64,000 nucleotides of DNA from Bradyrhizobium murdochi (GTDB lineage Bacteria; Pseudomonadota; Alphaproteobacteria; Rhizobiales; Xanthobacteraceae), in the NCBI RefSeq assembly GCF_000472965.1, contig NZ_AXAU01000001.1, forward strand, positions 603,939 through 667,938. The letters run 5' to 3'. Below, one piece after another: positions 52,295 to 60,072 of the stretch (within the stretch, counting starts at the first letter, position 1; every line of letters starts with the position of its first letter). The position numbers were made by a program, and so were the translations under genes. The notes under the pieces were generated by a model. It did not search any database, was not told the origin of the DNA, and saw only the letters and a program-made list of their open reading frames with translations.

Positions 52295-52302
52295 AGTCTT
52301 TC

Positions 52303-52405
52303 CGTCATTCCGGGGCGCGATGCGCAGCATCGAACTATGGGGCGCTCTCGCGCCCCTGAGAATCTCGAGGTTCCGGGTTCACGCTTCGCGTGCCCCGGAA
52401 CGACG
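52303..52405. repeat. Palindromic intergenic repeat
   Basis: CGTCATTCCGGGGC at 52303 is inverted near 52392-52405 (GCCCCGGAACGACG), with GC-rich inner stems. It lies between convergent qor and the aminotransferase. Confidence 0.8.
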
Positions 52406-52415
52406 ATCGAAAGAG

Positions 52416-53612
52416 TCATGCCACCCGCCTTGCCGCACCTGCCTTGACCAAAATCGCATCGAGGCAATCGATCATCAGCGATATCTCCTCGCGCGTGACG
52501 TTGAGGGCGGGCATGAAGCGGAGCGCATCGGGCTGCGGCGAGTTGATGAGGACGCCGTCCGCGAGCGCTTCCGCTACGATCGACGCGCCGATCGGCAGCT
52601 TCAGATCGAGCGCCAGCAACAGCCCGCGGCCCCGGACTTCGCCGAGCCCGTGACGCGCGGACAGTTTCTGCAGCTCGCTTTCCAGGAACAGGCCGGCATC
52701 CGCAGCCGCTTTCAGAAATTCCGGCTTCGAAACCTCCTCAAGCACCGCAAGCCCCGCAGCGCACATCAACGGATTGCCGTTGAACGTGCCGCCCTGGTCG
52801 CCATGCTCGAAGCAGGAAGCTTGCTCAGTCGCGAGCAGGGCAGCCAGCGGCACGCCGCCGCCGATGCCCTTGCCGAGTGTCATGATGTCGGGCTCGATGC
52901 CGGCATGCTCATAGTGGAAGAGCTTTCCGGTTCGGCCCATGCCGGTCTGGATCTCGTCGACGATCAGCAGCAGGCCGTGCTCCTTGGTCAGCGCGCGCAG
53001 CTCTTTGAGGAATTGATCGGTTGCAGGCCAGACGCCGGCTTCGCCCTGGATCGGCTCCAGCATCACGGCGACCGTGTTGTCGGAGATCAGCGCCTTTACT
53101 GAATCGAGATCGTTGAGTTTGGCTTTGCGGAAGCCTGATACCTTTGGCTCGAACAGTGGCTCGAACGCCTTCTTGCCCGATGCCGACATGGTCGCGAGCG
53201 TGCGGCCGTGAAATCCGCCTTCGAAGGTGATGATTTCGAACGCGCCGTTCTTGTATTTCGTGCCGTATTTGCGCGCGAGCTTGATGGCGCCTTCATTGAC
53301 CTCCGCGCCCGAATTGGCGAAGAACACCTGATCGAAGCAGCTCTTCTCGCGAAGTGCCTGCGCGAGCTTCAGGCTGGGACCGTTGTAGAACGCGGGGCTT
53401 GGTGTCAGCAGCAGTTTTGCCTGCGCGGCAAGCGCTGCGGCGACGATCGGCGGCGAATGGCCGAGGCAGTTGACGGCCCATCCCTGCATGAAATCGAGGT
53501 ACCGCTTGCCGGCGTCATCCCAGAGATACGCGCCTTCGCCGCGAACGAACACGGCCTGCGGGCGGGCGGTGATGTTCATCAGCGCGTCGAACGGATGGGC
53601 AGCATGGGTCAT
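52416..53612 (-). CDS. Acetylornithine-type aminotransferase (ArgD-like)
   Basis: 398 residues, class III PLP enzyme. [20 protein letters not shown] binds the cofactor phosphate; [20 protein letters not shown] holds the PLP Asp; [20 protein letters not shown] holds the Schiff-base Lys. [20 protein letters not shown] closes the site. It fits acetylornithine or related omega-amino-acid transamination. No argF adjoins. TAAGGAG precedes ATG 53612. Upstream on the same strand are a hairpin, an arginine-rich leader ORF and a promoter. Confidence 0.85.
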   Translation of the reverse strand: MTHAAHPFDALMNITARPQAVFVRGEGAYLWDDAGKRYLDFMQGWAVNCLGHSPPIVAAALAAQAKLLLTPSPAFYNGPSLKLAQALREKSCFDQVFFANSGAEVNEGAIKLARKYGTKYKNGAFEIITFEGGFHGRTLATMSASGKKAFEPLFEPKVSGFRKAKLNDLDSVKALISDNTVAVMLEPIQGEAGVWPATDQFLKELRALTKEHGLLLIVDEIQTGMGRTGKLFHYEHAGIEPDIMTLGKGIGGGVPLAALLATEQASCFEHGDQGGTFNGNPLMCAAGLAVLEEVSKPEFLKAAADAGLFLESELQKLSARHGLGEVRGRGLLLALDLKLPIGASIVAEALADGVLINSPQPDALRFMPALNVTREEISLMIDCLDAILVKAGAARRVA

Positions 53613-53658
53613 GTCGATCTCCTTAGGGGGTTGGGGGAAGGGGCAGGCCGAAACGCAA

Positions 53659-53688
53659 GAAGGCCGCACTTTTGAGGGTGCGGCCTTC
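53659..53688 (-). terminator. Attenuator-like hairpin before the aminotransferase
   Basis: On the minus strand GAAGGCCGCAC pairs perfectly (11 bp) with GTGCGGCCTTC around an eight-base loop and is followed by TTGCGTTT. It lies between the leader ORF stop (53715) and the gene start (53612), the position of a transcription attenuator. Confidence 0.65.
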
Positions 53689-53714
53689 TCGAAAACTTGG
53701 CTGAAACTAGCTAA

Positions 53715-53804
53715 TCAGCGTTGTCGTCGGACACGGCGCGACCCATCATCGTCGCGGGAGCGACGACGCAGGCAGGCGCGGCGGTTGGTCCGGTTCAGCT
53801 TCAT
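53715..53804 (-). CDS. Arginine-rich leader peptide (candidate)
   Basis: 29 residues: MKLNRTNRRACLRRRSRDDD then GSRRVRRQR. Twelve of 29 are Arg, with runs of two and three. The ATG lies nine bases from the -10 hexamer, so the message would be almost leaderless, as known for trpL of Sinorhizobium. Its codon region contains self-complementary TCGTCG/CGACGA segments that offer alternative pairings. Stalling at Arg codons under arginine shortage would plausibly prevent formation of the hairpin at 53659-53688. Confidence 0.5.
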   Translation of the reverse strand: MKLNRTNRRACLRRRSRDDDGSRRVRRQR

Positions 53805-53812
53805 GGCGATGG

Positions 53813-53842
53813 CCCATACAGCCGAACGGTGCGCCATGTCAA
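53813..53842 (-). promoter_or_regulatory. Sigma-70-type promoter of the leader/aminotransferase unit
   Basis: A perfect -35 (TTGACA, minus strand of 53837-53842) is 18 bases from TATGGG (53813-53818); a 17-base spacing to GTATGG is also possible. Transcription would start at about 53806, next to the leader ATG. It lies after the rimO stop at 53857. Confidence 0.55.
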
Positions 53843-53856
53843 GCCGCGTCCGGTGT

Positions 53857-55176
53857 TCAGAATCCCGCGACGCTGCCGTGCAGGTCATACTGATCCGACC
53901 GCTCGATCTTCGCGGTGACGATCTCGCCGACCTTCAGCGGGCGGCGGCTGGAAAGATAAACGGCGCCGTCGATCTGCGGCGCGTCGGCCTTTGAGCGGCC
54001 CTTTGCGACCGTCGGCCCGACTTCGTCGATGATGATCTGCTGTCTGGTGCCGACCTTGCGCTTGAGACGGCGCGCGGAGATTTTCTGCTGCCGCGCCATC
54101 AGTGCGCTCCAGCGTTCCTGCTTCACCTCATCAGGCACGGCATTGCCGATCGCATTCGAGGCGGCGCCCGCGACCGGCTCGTATTTGAAGCAGCCGAGGC
54201 GATCGATCTCGGCTTCTTCCAGCCAGTCGAGCAGATAGGCGAAGTCGGAATCGGTCTCGCCGGGGAAGCCGACGATGAAGGTCGAGCGCAGCGTCAGCTC
54301 AGGACATTCCTCGCGCCATTTCTTGATCCGCGCCAGCGTCTTTTCCTGCGCGGCGGGACGCTTCATGGCTTTGAGGACGTCCGGGCTTGCATGCTGAAAT
54401 GGGATGTCGAGATAGGGCAGGATCTTGCCCTCGGTCATCAGGCCGATGACTTCGTCGACATGCGGGTAGGGGTAGACATATTGCAGCCGCACCCAGGCGC
54501 CGAGATCGCCGAGTTCCTTGGCGAGGTCGAAGAATTTGGCGCGGACCTGGCGGTCCTTCCAGGGGCTTTCGGAATACTTCACGTCGACGCCATAGGCCGA
54601 CGTGTCTTGCGAGATAACCAGCAATTCCTTGACGCCGGCTGCGACGAGCCTTTCCGCCTCGCGCAGCACGTCATTGGCCGGACGCGACACCAGGTCGCCG
54701 CGCAGTTTTGGGATGATGCAAAAGCTGCAGCGGTTGTTGCAGCCTTCGGAAATCTTCAAATAGGCGTAGTGGCGCGGCGTCAGCTTGACGCCCTGCGGCG
54801 GCACCAGATCAAGGTGCGGATTATGGACAGGCGGCAGGGCCCGGTGCACGGCCTCCAGCACGCTCTCATATTGCTGCGGGCCCGATATCGAGAGCACGCC
54901 CGGATAGGCGGCCTCGATCTGCTCGGGTTCCGCGCCCATGCAGCCGGTGACGATGACCTTGCCGTTCTCCGCCATCGCCTCGCCGATGGCGCCGAGCGAT
55001 TCCTGCTTGGCGCTGTCGAGGAAGCCGCAGGTGTTGACGATCACGATGTCGGCGCCGTCATGCTTGCGGGCCAGCTCGTAGCCTTCGGCGCGCAGCCGGG
55101 TGATGATGCGCTCGGAATCCACCAGCGCTTTGGGGCAGCCGAGTGACGTGAATGAAATACGCGGCGCTCTTTCCAT
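53857..55176 (-). CDS. rimO: Ribosomal protein S12 methylthiotransferase RimO
   Basis: 439 residues from ATG 55176. The UPF0004 domain starts [20 protein letters not shown] with Cys in GCPK, NTCGF and GCMGA. The radical SAM motif is CNNRCSFC ([20 protein letters not shown]), and a TRAM domain ends the protein. It modifies Asp of S12. [11 protein letters not shown] distinguishes RimO from MiaB. Starts at 55197 and 55242 are less likely. Confidence 0.95.
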   Translation of the reverse strand: MERAPRISFTSLGCPKALVDSERIITRLRAEGYELARKHDGADIVIVNTCGFLDSAKQESLGAIGEAMAENGKVIVTGCMGAEPEQIEAAYPGVLSISGPQQYESVLEAVHRALPPVHNPHLDLVPPQGVKLTPRHYAYLKISEGCNNRCSFCIIPKLRGDLVSRPANDVLREAERLVAAGVKELLVISQDTSAYGVDVKYSESPWKDRQVRAKFFDLAKELGDLGAWVRLQYVYPYPHVDEVIGLMTEGKILPYLDIPFQHASPDVLKAMKRPAAQEKTLARIKKWREECPELTLRSTFIVGFPGETDSDFAYLLDWLEEAEIDRLGCFKYEPVAGAASNAIGNAVPDEVKQERWSALMARQQKISARRLKRKVGTRQQIIIDEVGPTVAKGRSKADAPQIDGAVYLSSRRPLKVGEIVTAKIERSDQYDLHGSVAGF

Positions 55177-55362
55177 GTAATCGCCTGGAACCTGCATTTG
55201 AATTGTTCGGATATGCGATCCAACTAATTGATCTGATAGCAAAATTCAACCACTGGCCTGTTCCGGCGAGGAGAAAGTTTTGCTCGTTCGTGACGACCTG
55301 AACAGGAGCGAACATTTGCCGGCCAACGATCAGAAAAAGGAAAATACTGTATCATTAGACGT

Positions 55363-55923
55363 ATGATCCGAACGCACAACTGGATAGCGACAACCGGCGG
55401 TCCTCACCTGCTGATTGCTGATGAACAACTCTCGCATTGGCAGGGTATTGAGCGATGGCGCGATCATAGCGATCCGGCTGACCAGAGCGACTATGCGCGT
55501 GCGTGCCGAGTAACGACTTGGCTGGGATCGATCGCCTGCCACCAAGCCAGCGCTGTTGTGTTATCTGGCGATGTTGGCGACATCGCATGGTACTGCAATA
55601 GTCAGGGTGATGGAGGCTATCTCGTCCAATGGCTTGGCGTTGATGACGAACGACTCATCGAGCCTGCATTGCGCACACCACAAATGCGAGACCTTCTGGA
55701 AAGTTCAGACGCCGAGCGGCTTGAATTTGAGACAGGTGCATCCGGTGCAATGTGGCTGATCGATGCATCGGAGCGAGGCTGCGATCTGCACGACAATCAT
55801 CAATGTCTAGTGTTGCCGCCAGGCAGCTACCTCGCAAAGGCCGCGTACTACAGCTCTGCCGGGCTGTCGATTGTCGTTCGCGAAATCTGTCGGATCAGTT
55901 CACCACCCAACGAAGCTAGCTAG
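55363..55923 (+). CDS. Imm21-family immunity protein
   Basis: 186 residues. The start HNWIATTGGPHLLIADEQLS matches the Imm21 opening (W-[IV]-x-[ST]-x-GGP-x-[IL]-L), followed by DYARACRVTTWLGSIACHQA, and VLSGDVGDIAWY. Such proteins neutralise polymorphic toxins. No toxin, Rhs or secretion gene lies within the window next to it, so it is an orphan. AT-richer than its neighbours, suggesting transfer. Confidence 0.75.
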   Translation: MIRTHNWIATTGGPHLLIADEQLSHWQGIERWRDHSDPADQSDYARACRVTTWLGSIACHQASAVVLSGDVGDIAWYCNSQGDGGYLVQWLGVDDERLIEPALRTPQMRDLLESSDAERLEFETGASGAMWLIDASERGCDLHDNHQCLVLPPGSYLAKAAYYSSAGLSIVVREICRISSPPNEAS

Positions 55924-56170
55924 AGTTCGTGGCCAGACCGCAACCGCCTTCGGGCGGCAATCTTCTTTTGGGAATAGCCGGCAAGAAGCTTACATTCGTT
56001 GTCTCAGGAGCACCCAAGCGAAACAAAGCTGACTTTGGGCGCAGCGGCCTGTTGCATATCTAAATCTGCCTGATTGATGGGCACGAACTAGTCCTAATTA
56101 CCCATAATTACAAGGCTTTGCGCCAGCGTCTGACGTGCTATGGATGCTTTGCCGGGTTAAGAGTTGATCG

Positions 56171-56761
56171 ATGAGCGCTGAGTCGTCGCCGAAAATCGTT
56201 ATTGTCGACGAAAGCCCGATCCGGGCCGCAATTCTGGAAGAGGGGTTGCGGGAGGCGGGCTTTACCGGCGTGGTCCATATCAGCGAAATGCAGAGCCTGC
56301 TGGCGCGAATCTATGCGCTCGACCCCGACGTCATCTTGATCGACCTGGAAAACCCCAGCCGCGACGTTCTGGAACAGATGTTCCAGGTCAGCCGCGCGGT
56401 ACGGCGGCCGATCGCGATGTTCGTCGACCAGAGCGATGCGGCCTCGATCCAGGCCTCCGTCGATGCCGGCGTTTCCGCCTACATCGTGGACGGCCTGAAG
56501 AAAGAACGGATCAAGCCGATCCTCGACCTCTGCATTTCCCGCTTCAACGCCTTCTCCAAGCTGCAGGACGAGCTCGACCGCACCAAGTCGGCGCTCGAGG
56601 AGCGCAAGGTGATCGACCGCGCCAAGGGAATCCTGATGAAGGTGAAGGGCCTCACCGAAGAGGAGGCCTATGTGCTGATGCGCTCCACCGCGATGCGCGA
56701 GAAGAAGAAAATCGGCGAGATCGCGCAGTCGATCCTGACCGCGTCGGAGCTACTGAAATGA
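56171..56761 (+). CDS. nasT: NasT, ANTAR-domain antiterminator
   Basis: 196 residues. An N-terminal receiver-like domain (KIVIVDESPIRAAILEEGLR, VILIDLENPS) is followed by a coiled linker and a C-terminal ANTAR domain (KVIDRAKGILMKVKGLTEEE then AYVLMRSTAM). NasT binds paired hexaloop RNA hairpins and allows transcription of nitrate/nitrite assimilation genes; NasS holds it inactive without nitrate. The stop overlaps nasS. Confidence 0.93.
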   Translation: MSAESSPKIVIVDESPIRAAILEEGLREAGFTGVVHISEMQSLLARIYALDPDVILIDLENPSRDVLEQMFQVSRAVRRPIAMFVDQSDAASIQASVDAGVSAYIVDGLKKERIKPILDLCISRFNAFSKLQDELDRTKSALEERKVIDRAKGILMKVKGLTEEEAYVLMRSTAMREKKKIGEIAQSILTASELLK

Positions 56762-57924
56762 CGACACCGCTGCATATCGGCTTCATTCCCCTCGTCGACG
56801 CGGCCGCGCTGATCATCGCCGTGGACAAGGGCTTTACGGCCGCCGAAGGGCTCGATGTCACGCTGGTGCGTGAAGTGTCGTGGTCCAACGTCCGCGACAA
56901 GCTCAATATCGGCATGTTCGACGCGGCGCATCTGCTGGCGCCGGTGGCGATCGCCTCGAGCTTGGGGCTGGGCCACGTCAAGGTGCCGATCGTGGCGCCA
57001 TTCAATCTGGGCCTCAATGGCAACGCGATCACGGTATCGCCGGCGCTGCACGCCGCGATCATGAGCGAGATCGACGGCGACCCGCTCGATCCCATGGCCA
57101 CGGCACTGGCGCTCGCCCGCGTCGTTGCCGCCAGGCGCAAGAGCGGCGCGGAACCGCTGACGTTCGGCATGACGTTTCCGTTCTCCACCCATAACTACCA
57201 GCTCCGGTTCTGGATGGCGGCGGGCGGGGTCGATCCCGACGAGGATGTTCGCCTGGTGGTGCTGCCGCCGCCCTACATGGTGGACAGCCTCGCCAATGGC
57301 CATGTCGATGCGTTCTGCGTCGGCGCGCCCTGGAACTCGGTCGCGGTCGATCTCGGCGTCGGCCACATCCTGCATTTCGTCTCCGATATCTTGGTGCGCG
57401 CGGCCGAAAAGGTTCTCGCTGTCAGGCAAAGCTGGTCGGAAAAGAATCCGAACGCGCTGGCTGCGCTGATCCGGGCGGCTGCCCACGCCGCCGAATACAT
57501 CGAGGAGCCCGGAAACCGCGCCGAGACCGCCCATATCCTGGCGCGGCCCGAACGGCTCGGCGTCGGCGCCGAGGTGATCCAACGCGCCCTCGACGGTCGA
57601 CTGAAGATTTCACCGGACGGCCAGCAGCGCGAGAGCGGCCGCTATCTGCTGGTCGGGCGCGAGGGGGCGGGCCGGCCCGATCCGGCGCAGGCCGCCTGGC
57701 TTTACGCCCAGATGGTGCGCTGGGGACAGACACAGATGCGGCCGGATGCGCTGCGAACCGCCATGGCGGTCTTTAGGCCCGAACTCTACGACGCCGCCAT
57801 GGGACGTCCGGGGGCGGCTCCCAACGCGCCTGGTGCCATCGGTGCCTTTGCCGGCCCCGCGTTCGACCCCGCGGATATCGCCGGGCATCTGGCGGCCTTC
57901 AAAATTGGGCATTGGAAGCCATAA
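56758..57924 (+). CDS. nasS: NasS, nitrate/nitrite-sensing binding protein
   Basis: 388 residues, NrtA/CmpA-like fold but without signal peptide: MTTPLHIGFIPLVDAAALII starts directly. FGMTFPFSTHNYQLRFWMAA, PPPYMVDSLANGHVDAFCVG and APWNSVAVDLGVGHI are the ligand-site segments of this family. It is cytoplasmic and binds NasT until nitrate or nitrite is bound. ATGA overlap with nasT enforces equal synthesis. Confidence 0.92.
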   Translation: MTTPLHIGFIPLVDAAALIIAVDKGFTAAEGLDVTLVREVSWSNVRDKLNIGMFDAAHLLAPVAIASSLGLGHVKVPIVAPFNLGLNGNAITVSPALHAAIMSEIDGDPLDPMATALALARVVAARRKSGAEPLTFGMTFPFSTHNYQLRFWMAAGGVDPDEDVRLVVLPPPYMVDSLANGHVDAFCVGAPWNSVAVDLGVGHILHFVSDILVRAAEKVLAVRQSWSEKNPNALAALIRAAAHAAEYIEEPGNRAETAHILARPERLGVGAEVIQRALDGRLKISPDGQQRESGRYLLVGREGAGRPDPAQAAWLYAQMVRWGQTQMRPDALRTAMAVFRPELYDAAMGRPGAAPNAPGAIGAFAGPAFDPADIAGHLAAFKIGHWKP

Positions 57925-58073
57925 GCCAGTAGATTGAAGCAATATTGGGCAATTGCAAAGATTGCCTAGCTCTTGGGCAGAATGCTCAGAAAGCATCTAT
58001 GAAGCTGGCTTCATAGTTTCGAGTTCTTTGTCGAAACAGATTGAAATTTCAAGATATTCGCCGCGTCTCCATC

Positions 58074-58090
58074 TGGCACGCAACTTGTAT
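58074..58090 (+). promoter_or_regulatory. Sigma-54-type promoter
   Basis: TGGCACG-caac-TTGTAT matches the -24/-12 consensus (TGGCACG-N4-TTGC-A/T) except T for C in the -12 element. It lies 150 bases after nasS and 186 before nirA, fitting NtrC control of nitrogen assimilation. Transcription would begin near 58102. Confidence 0.6.
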
Positions 58091-58147
58091 GGTGCAGTGC
58101 GGTCGGCTCGTCGCAGATGCCTGCTGACCTACGTCCAAGATGGATTT

Positions 58148-58207
58148 CCGCAGCAACGAAGCTGGTCGGACCGCGTACCCAGAACCACAGCCCGGCACTG
58201 CGCCGGG
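58148..58207 (+). promoter_or_regulatory. Candidate ANTAR RNA leader of nirA (NasT target)
   Basis: Hairpin 1 (58148-58169): CAGC pairs with GCTG around AACGAA, a six-base loop with A at 1 and G at 4, the ANTAR recognition rule. Hairpin 2 (58191-58207): CCCGGC pairs with GCCGGG around ACTGC, with A at 1 and G at 4 but only five bases if all pairs form. The GC-rich second stem could double as part of a terminator. Direct context with nasT supports it. Confidence 0.5.
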
Positions 58208-58275
58208 CCGATCTCCTGGGCGGTCCATCCCTTTCGTTGACGCCACCAATCGTGGCCGCAGGAGCTTCGTCGCGC

Positions 58276-60072
58276 ATGAAAATCGAGCCGATCGCAGTCG
58301 ACTTTACCGACGAGCAGAAGCGCTACCTCGAAGGCTTCACCGCGGGCTTGCAGATCAGCCGGGTCGGGCGCGGCCTCGGCAATGCGGGAAAGGCGAATGC
58401 CGAACCGACGGGGCCGGATGCCGTCCATATCAAGGCGCAGGACAAGGTCACGGCTTCCGGCAAAAAGCTCGCCGATCAGGAGAAGTTCAAGCGCGAGGAG
58501 CATCCGTTCGATGCCTATCCCCGGCTGAAGCAGCAGGCGCTCGACAACGCGCCGCCGAACCCGGCAGATAATTTCCGCTGGCGCTATTACGGTCTGTTCT
58601 ACGTCGCGCCGGCGCAGGACTCCTACATGTGCCGCCTCAGGATTCCGAACGGCATCCTGAAGCACTGGCAGTTTTCGGGACTGGCCGATCTCGCCGAGCG
58701 GCTGTGCGGGCCGTTCTGCCACGTCACCACGCGCGCTAACTTGCAGGTGCGCGAGATTCCGCCCAAGCACGCGGTGGCTTTGATCGAGGGCATTCAGGAT
58801 CTGGGTCTTTGTTCGCGCGGCACCGGCGCGGACAACATCCGCAACGTCACGGGCACGCCGACGGCGGGGATCGATCCGCAGGAACTGATCGACACCCGCG
58901 AATATGCCCGCGAGTGGCACTACCACATCCTCAACGATCGCTCACTGTATGGCTTGCCGCGCAAGTTCAATGTCGCCTTCGACGGCGCCGGCAAGATCGC
59001 CGTGCTGGAAGACACCAACGACATCGCGTTCACCGCGGTCGACGTGAAGGACGGCTTTGGTGCCGAGCCCGGCATCTGGTTTCGCTTAGGGATCGGCGGC
59101 ATCACGGGCCACAAGGATTTTGCCAAGTATAGCGACATCATCGTGAAGCCGGCCGATGCCACCAGGGTGGCGGACGCCATCGTGCGCATCTTCATCGAAC
59201 TCGGCGATCGCACCAACCGCAACAAGGCGCGGCTGAAATATGTGCTCGATGGGATGGGGCACGAAAAATTCCACGCGCTGGTCGAGGAGCGGCTCGGCAA
59301 GCCCTTCACCCGCGTGCGGCCCGAAGCGCTTGCGCCGCGGCCTGCCTCGGATCGCACGGCGCATATCGGCGTGCACAGGCAGAAGCAGGAGGGGCTGAAC
59401 TGGATCGGCGTGTCGCTGCCGCTCGGCAAGATCACGTGTGAGCAGATGCGGGGGCTGGCCAAAATCGCGCAGGATCTTGGCGACGGCGATATCCGCCTGA
59501 CGGTGTGGCAGAACCTGCTGATCCCGGGCGTACGCGACGAGAATGTCGAGCTTGCGGTCGCCGCGATCAAGAAGATCGGGCTTGCGGTCGAGGCGTCGCA
59601 AATCCGGGCCGGGCTGATTGCCTGCACCGGCAATGCCGGCTGCCGATTTGCGGCGGCAAATACCAAGCGCCATGCCGCCGAAATCGGCGATTGGTGCGAG
59701 CCACGCGTTAGCATCGACACGCCGATCAACATCCACGTCACCGGTTGCCATCATTCCTGCGCGCAGCATTACATCAGCGATATCGGCCTGATCGCCGCGA
59801 AAGTGGATGTTGGCGAAGATGCCGATCCCGTCGAAGGCTATCATCTCTTCACTGGCGGCGGCTTCGGTCCCGACGCCGATGTCGGGCAGGAGGTCTATCG
59901 CGACGTCAAGGCCGAGGATGCGCCGAGGACGGTCGAGAAACTGCTGAAGGCCTATCTCACGCATCGCGCATCGCCCGATGAAACTTTCCTGACATTTGCG
60001 CGCCGCCATGACGGCGAGACACTGCGCAAGCTGGCCGATGCCCAAGTCACTGACGCTCAGGTGTCCTTATGA
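58276..60072 (+). CDS. nirA: NirA-type nitrite reductase (siroheme, 4Fe-4S)
   Basis: 598 residues from ATG 58276. Two repeated NIR/SIR units. The cofactor Cys lie in GLIACTGNAGCRFAAANTKR (C-x5-C) and HVTGCHHSCAQHYISDIGLI (C-x3-C), and the substrate-site region has THVTTRANLQVREIPP-like sequence (CHVTTRANLQVREIPPKHAV). It reduces nitrite to ammonium with six electrons. Overlaps the reductase gene by four bases (ATGA), which points to that protein as electron donor. Confidence 0.9.
   Translation: MKIEPIAVDFTDEQKRYLEGFTAGLQISRVGRGLGNAGKANAEPTGPDAVHIKAQDKVTASGKKLADQEKFKREEHPFDAYPRLKQQALDNAPPNPADNFRWRYYGLFYVAPAQDSYMCRLRIPNGILKHWQFSGLADLAERLCGPFCHVTTRANLQVREIPPKHAVALIEGIQDLGLCSRGTGADNIRNVTGTPTAGIDPQELIDTREYAREWHYHILNDRSLYGLPRKFNVAFDGAGKIAVLEDTNDIAFTAVDVKDGFGAEPGIWFRLGIGGITGHKDFAKYSDIIVKPADATRVADAIVRIFIELGDRTNRNKARLKYVLDGMGHEKFHALVEERLGKPFTRVRPEALAPRPASDRTAHIGVHRQKQEGLNWIGVSLPLGKITCEQMRGLAKIAQDLGDGDIRLTVWQNLLIPGVRDENVELAVAAIKKIGLAVEASQIRAGLIACTGNAGCRFAAANTKRHAAEIGDWCEPRVSIDTPINIHVTGCHHSCAQHYISDIGLIAAKVDVGEDADPVEGYHLFTGGGFGPDADVGQEVYRDVKAEDAPRTVEKLLKAYLTHRASPDETFLTFARRHDGETLRKLADAQVTDAQVSL

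Noticed and set aside
50519..52330. 603-codon minus-strand frame across terC and qor
   Set aside because: It spans two clearly real plus-strand genes and has the low-complexity Asp/His/Arg composition of antisense frames.
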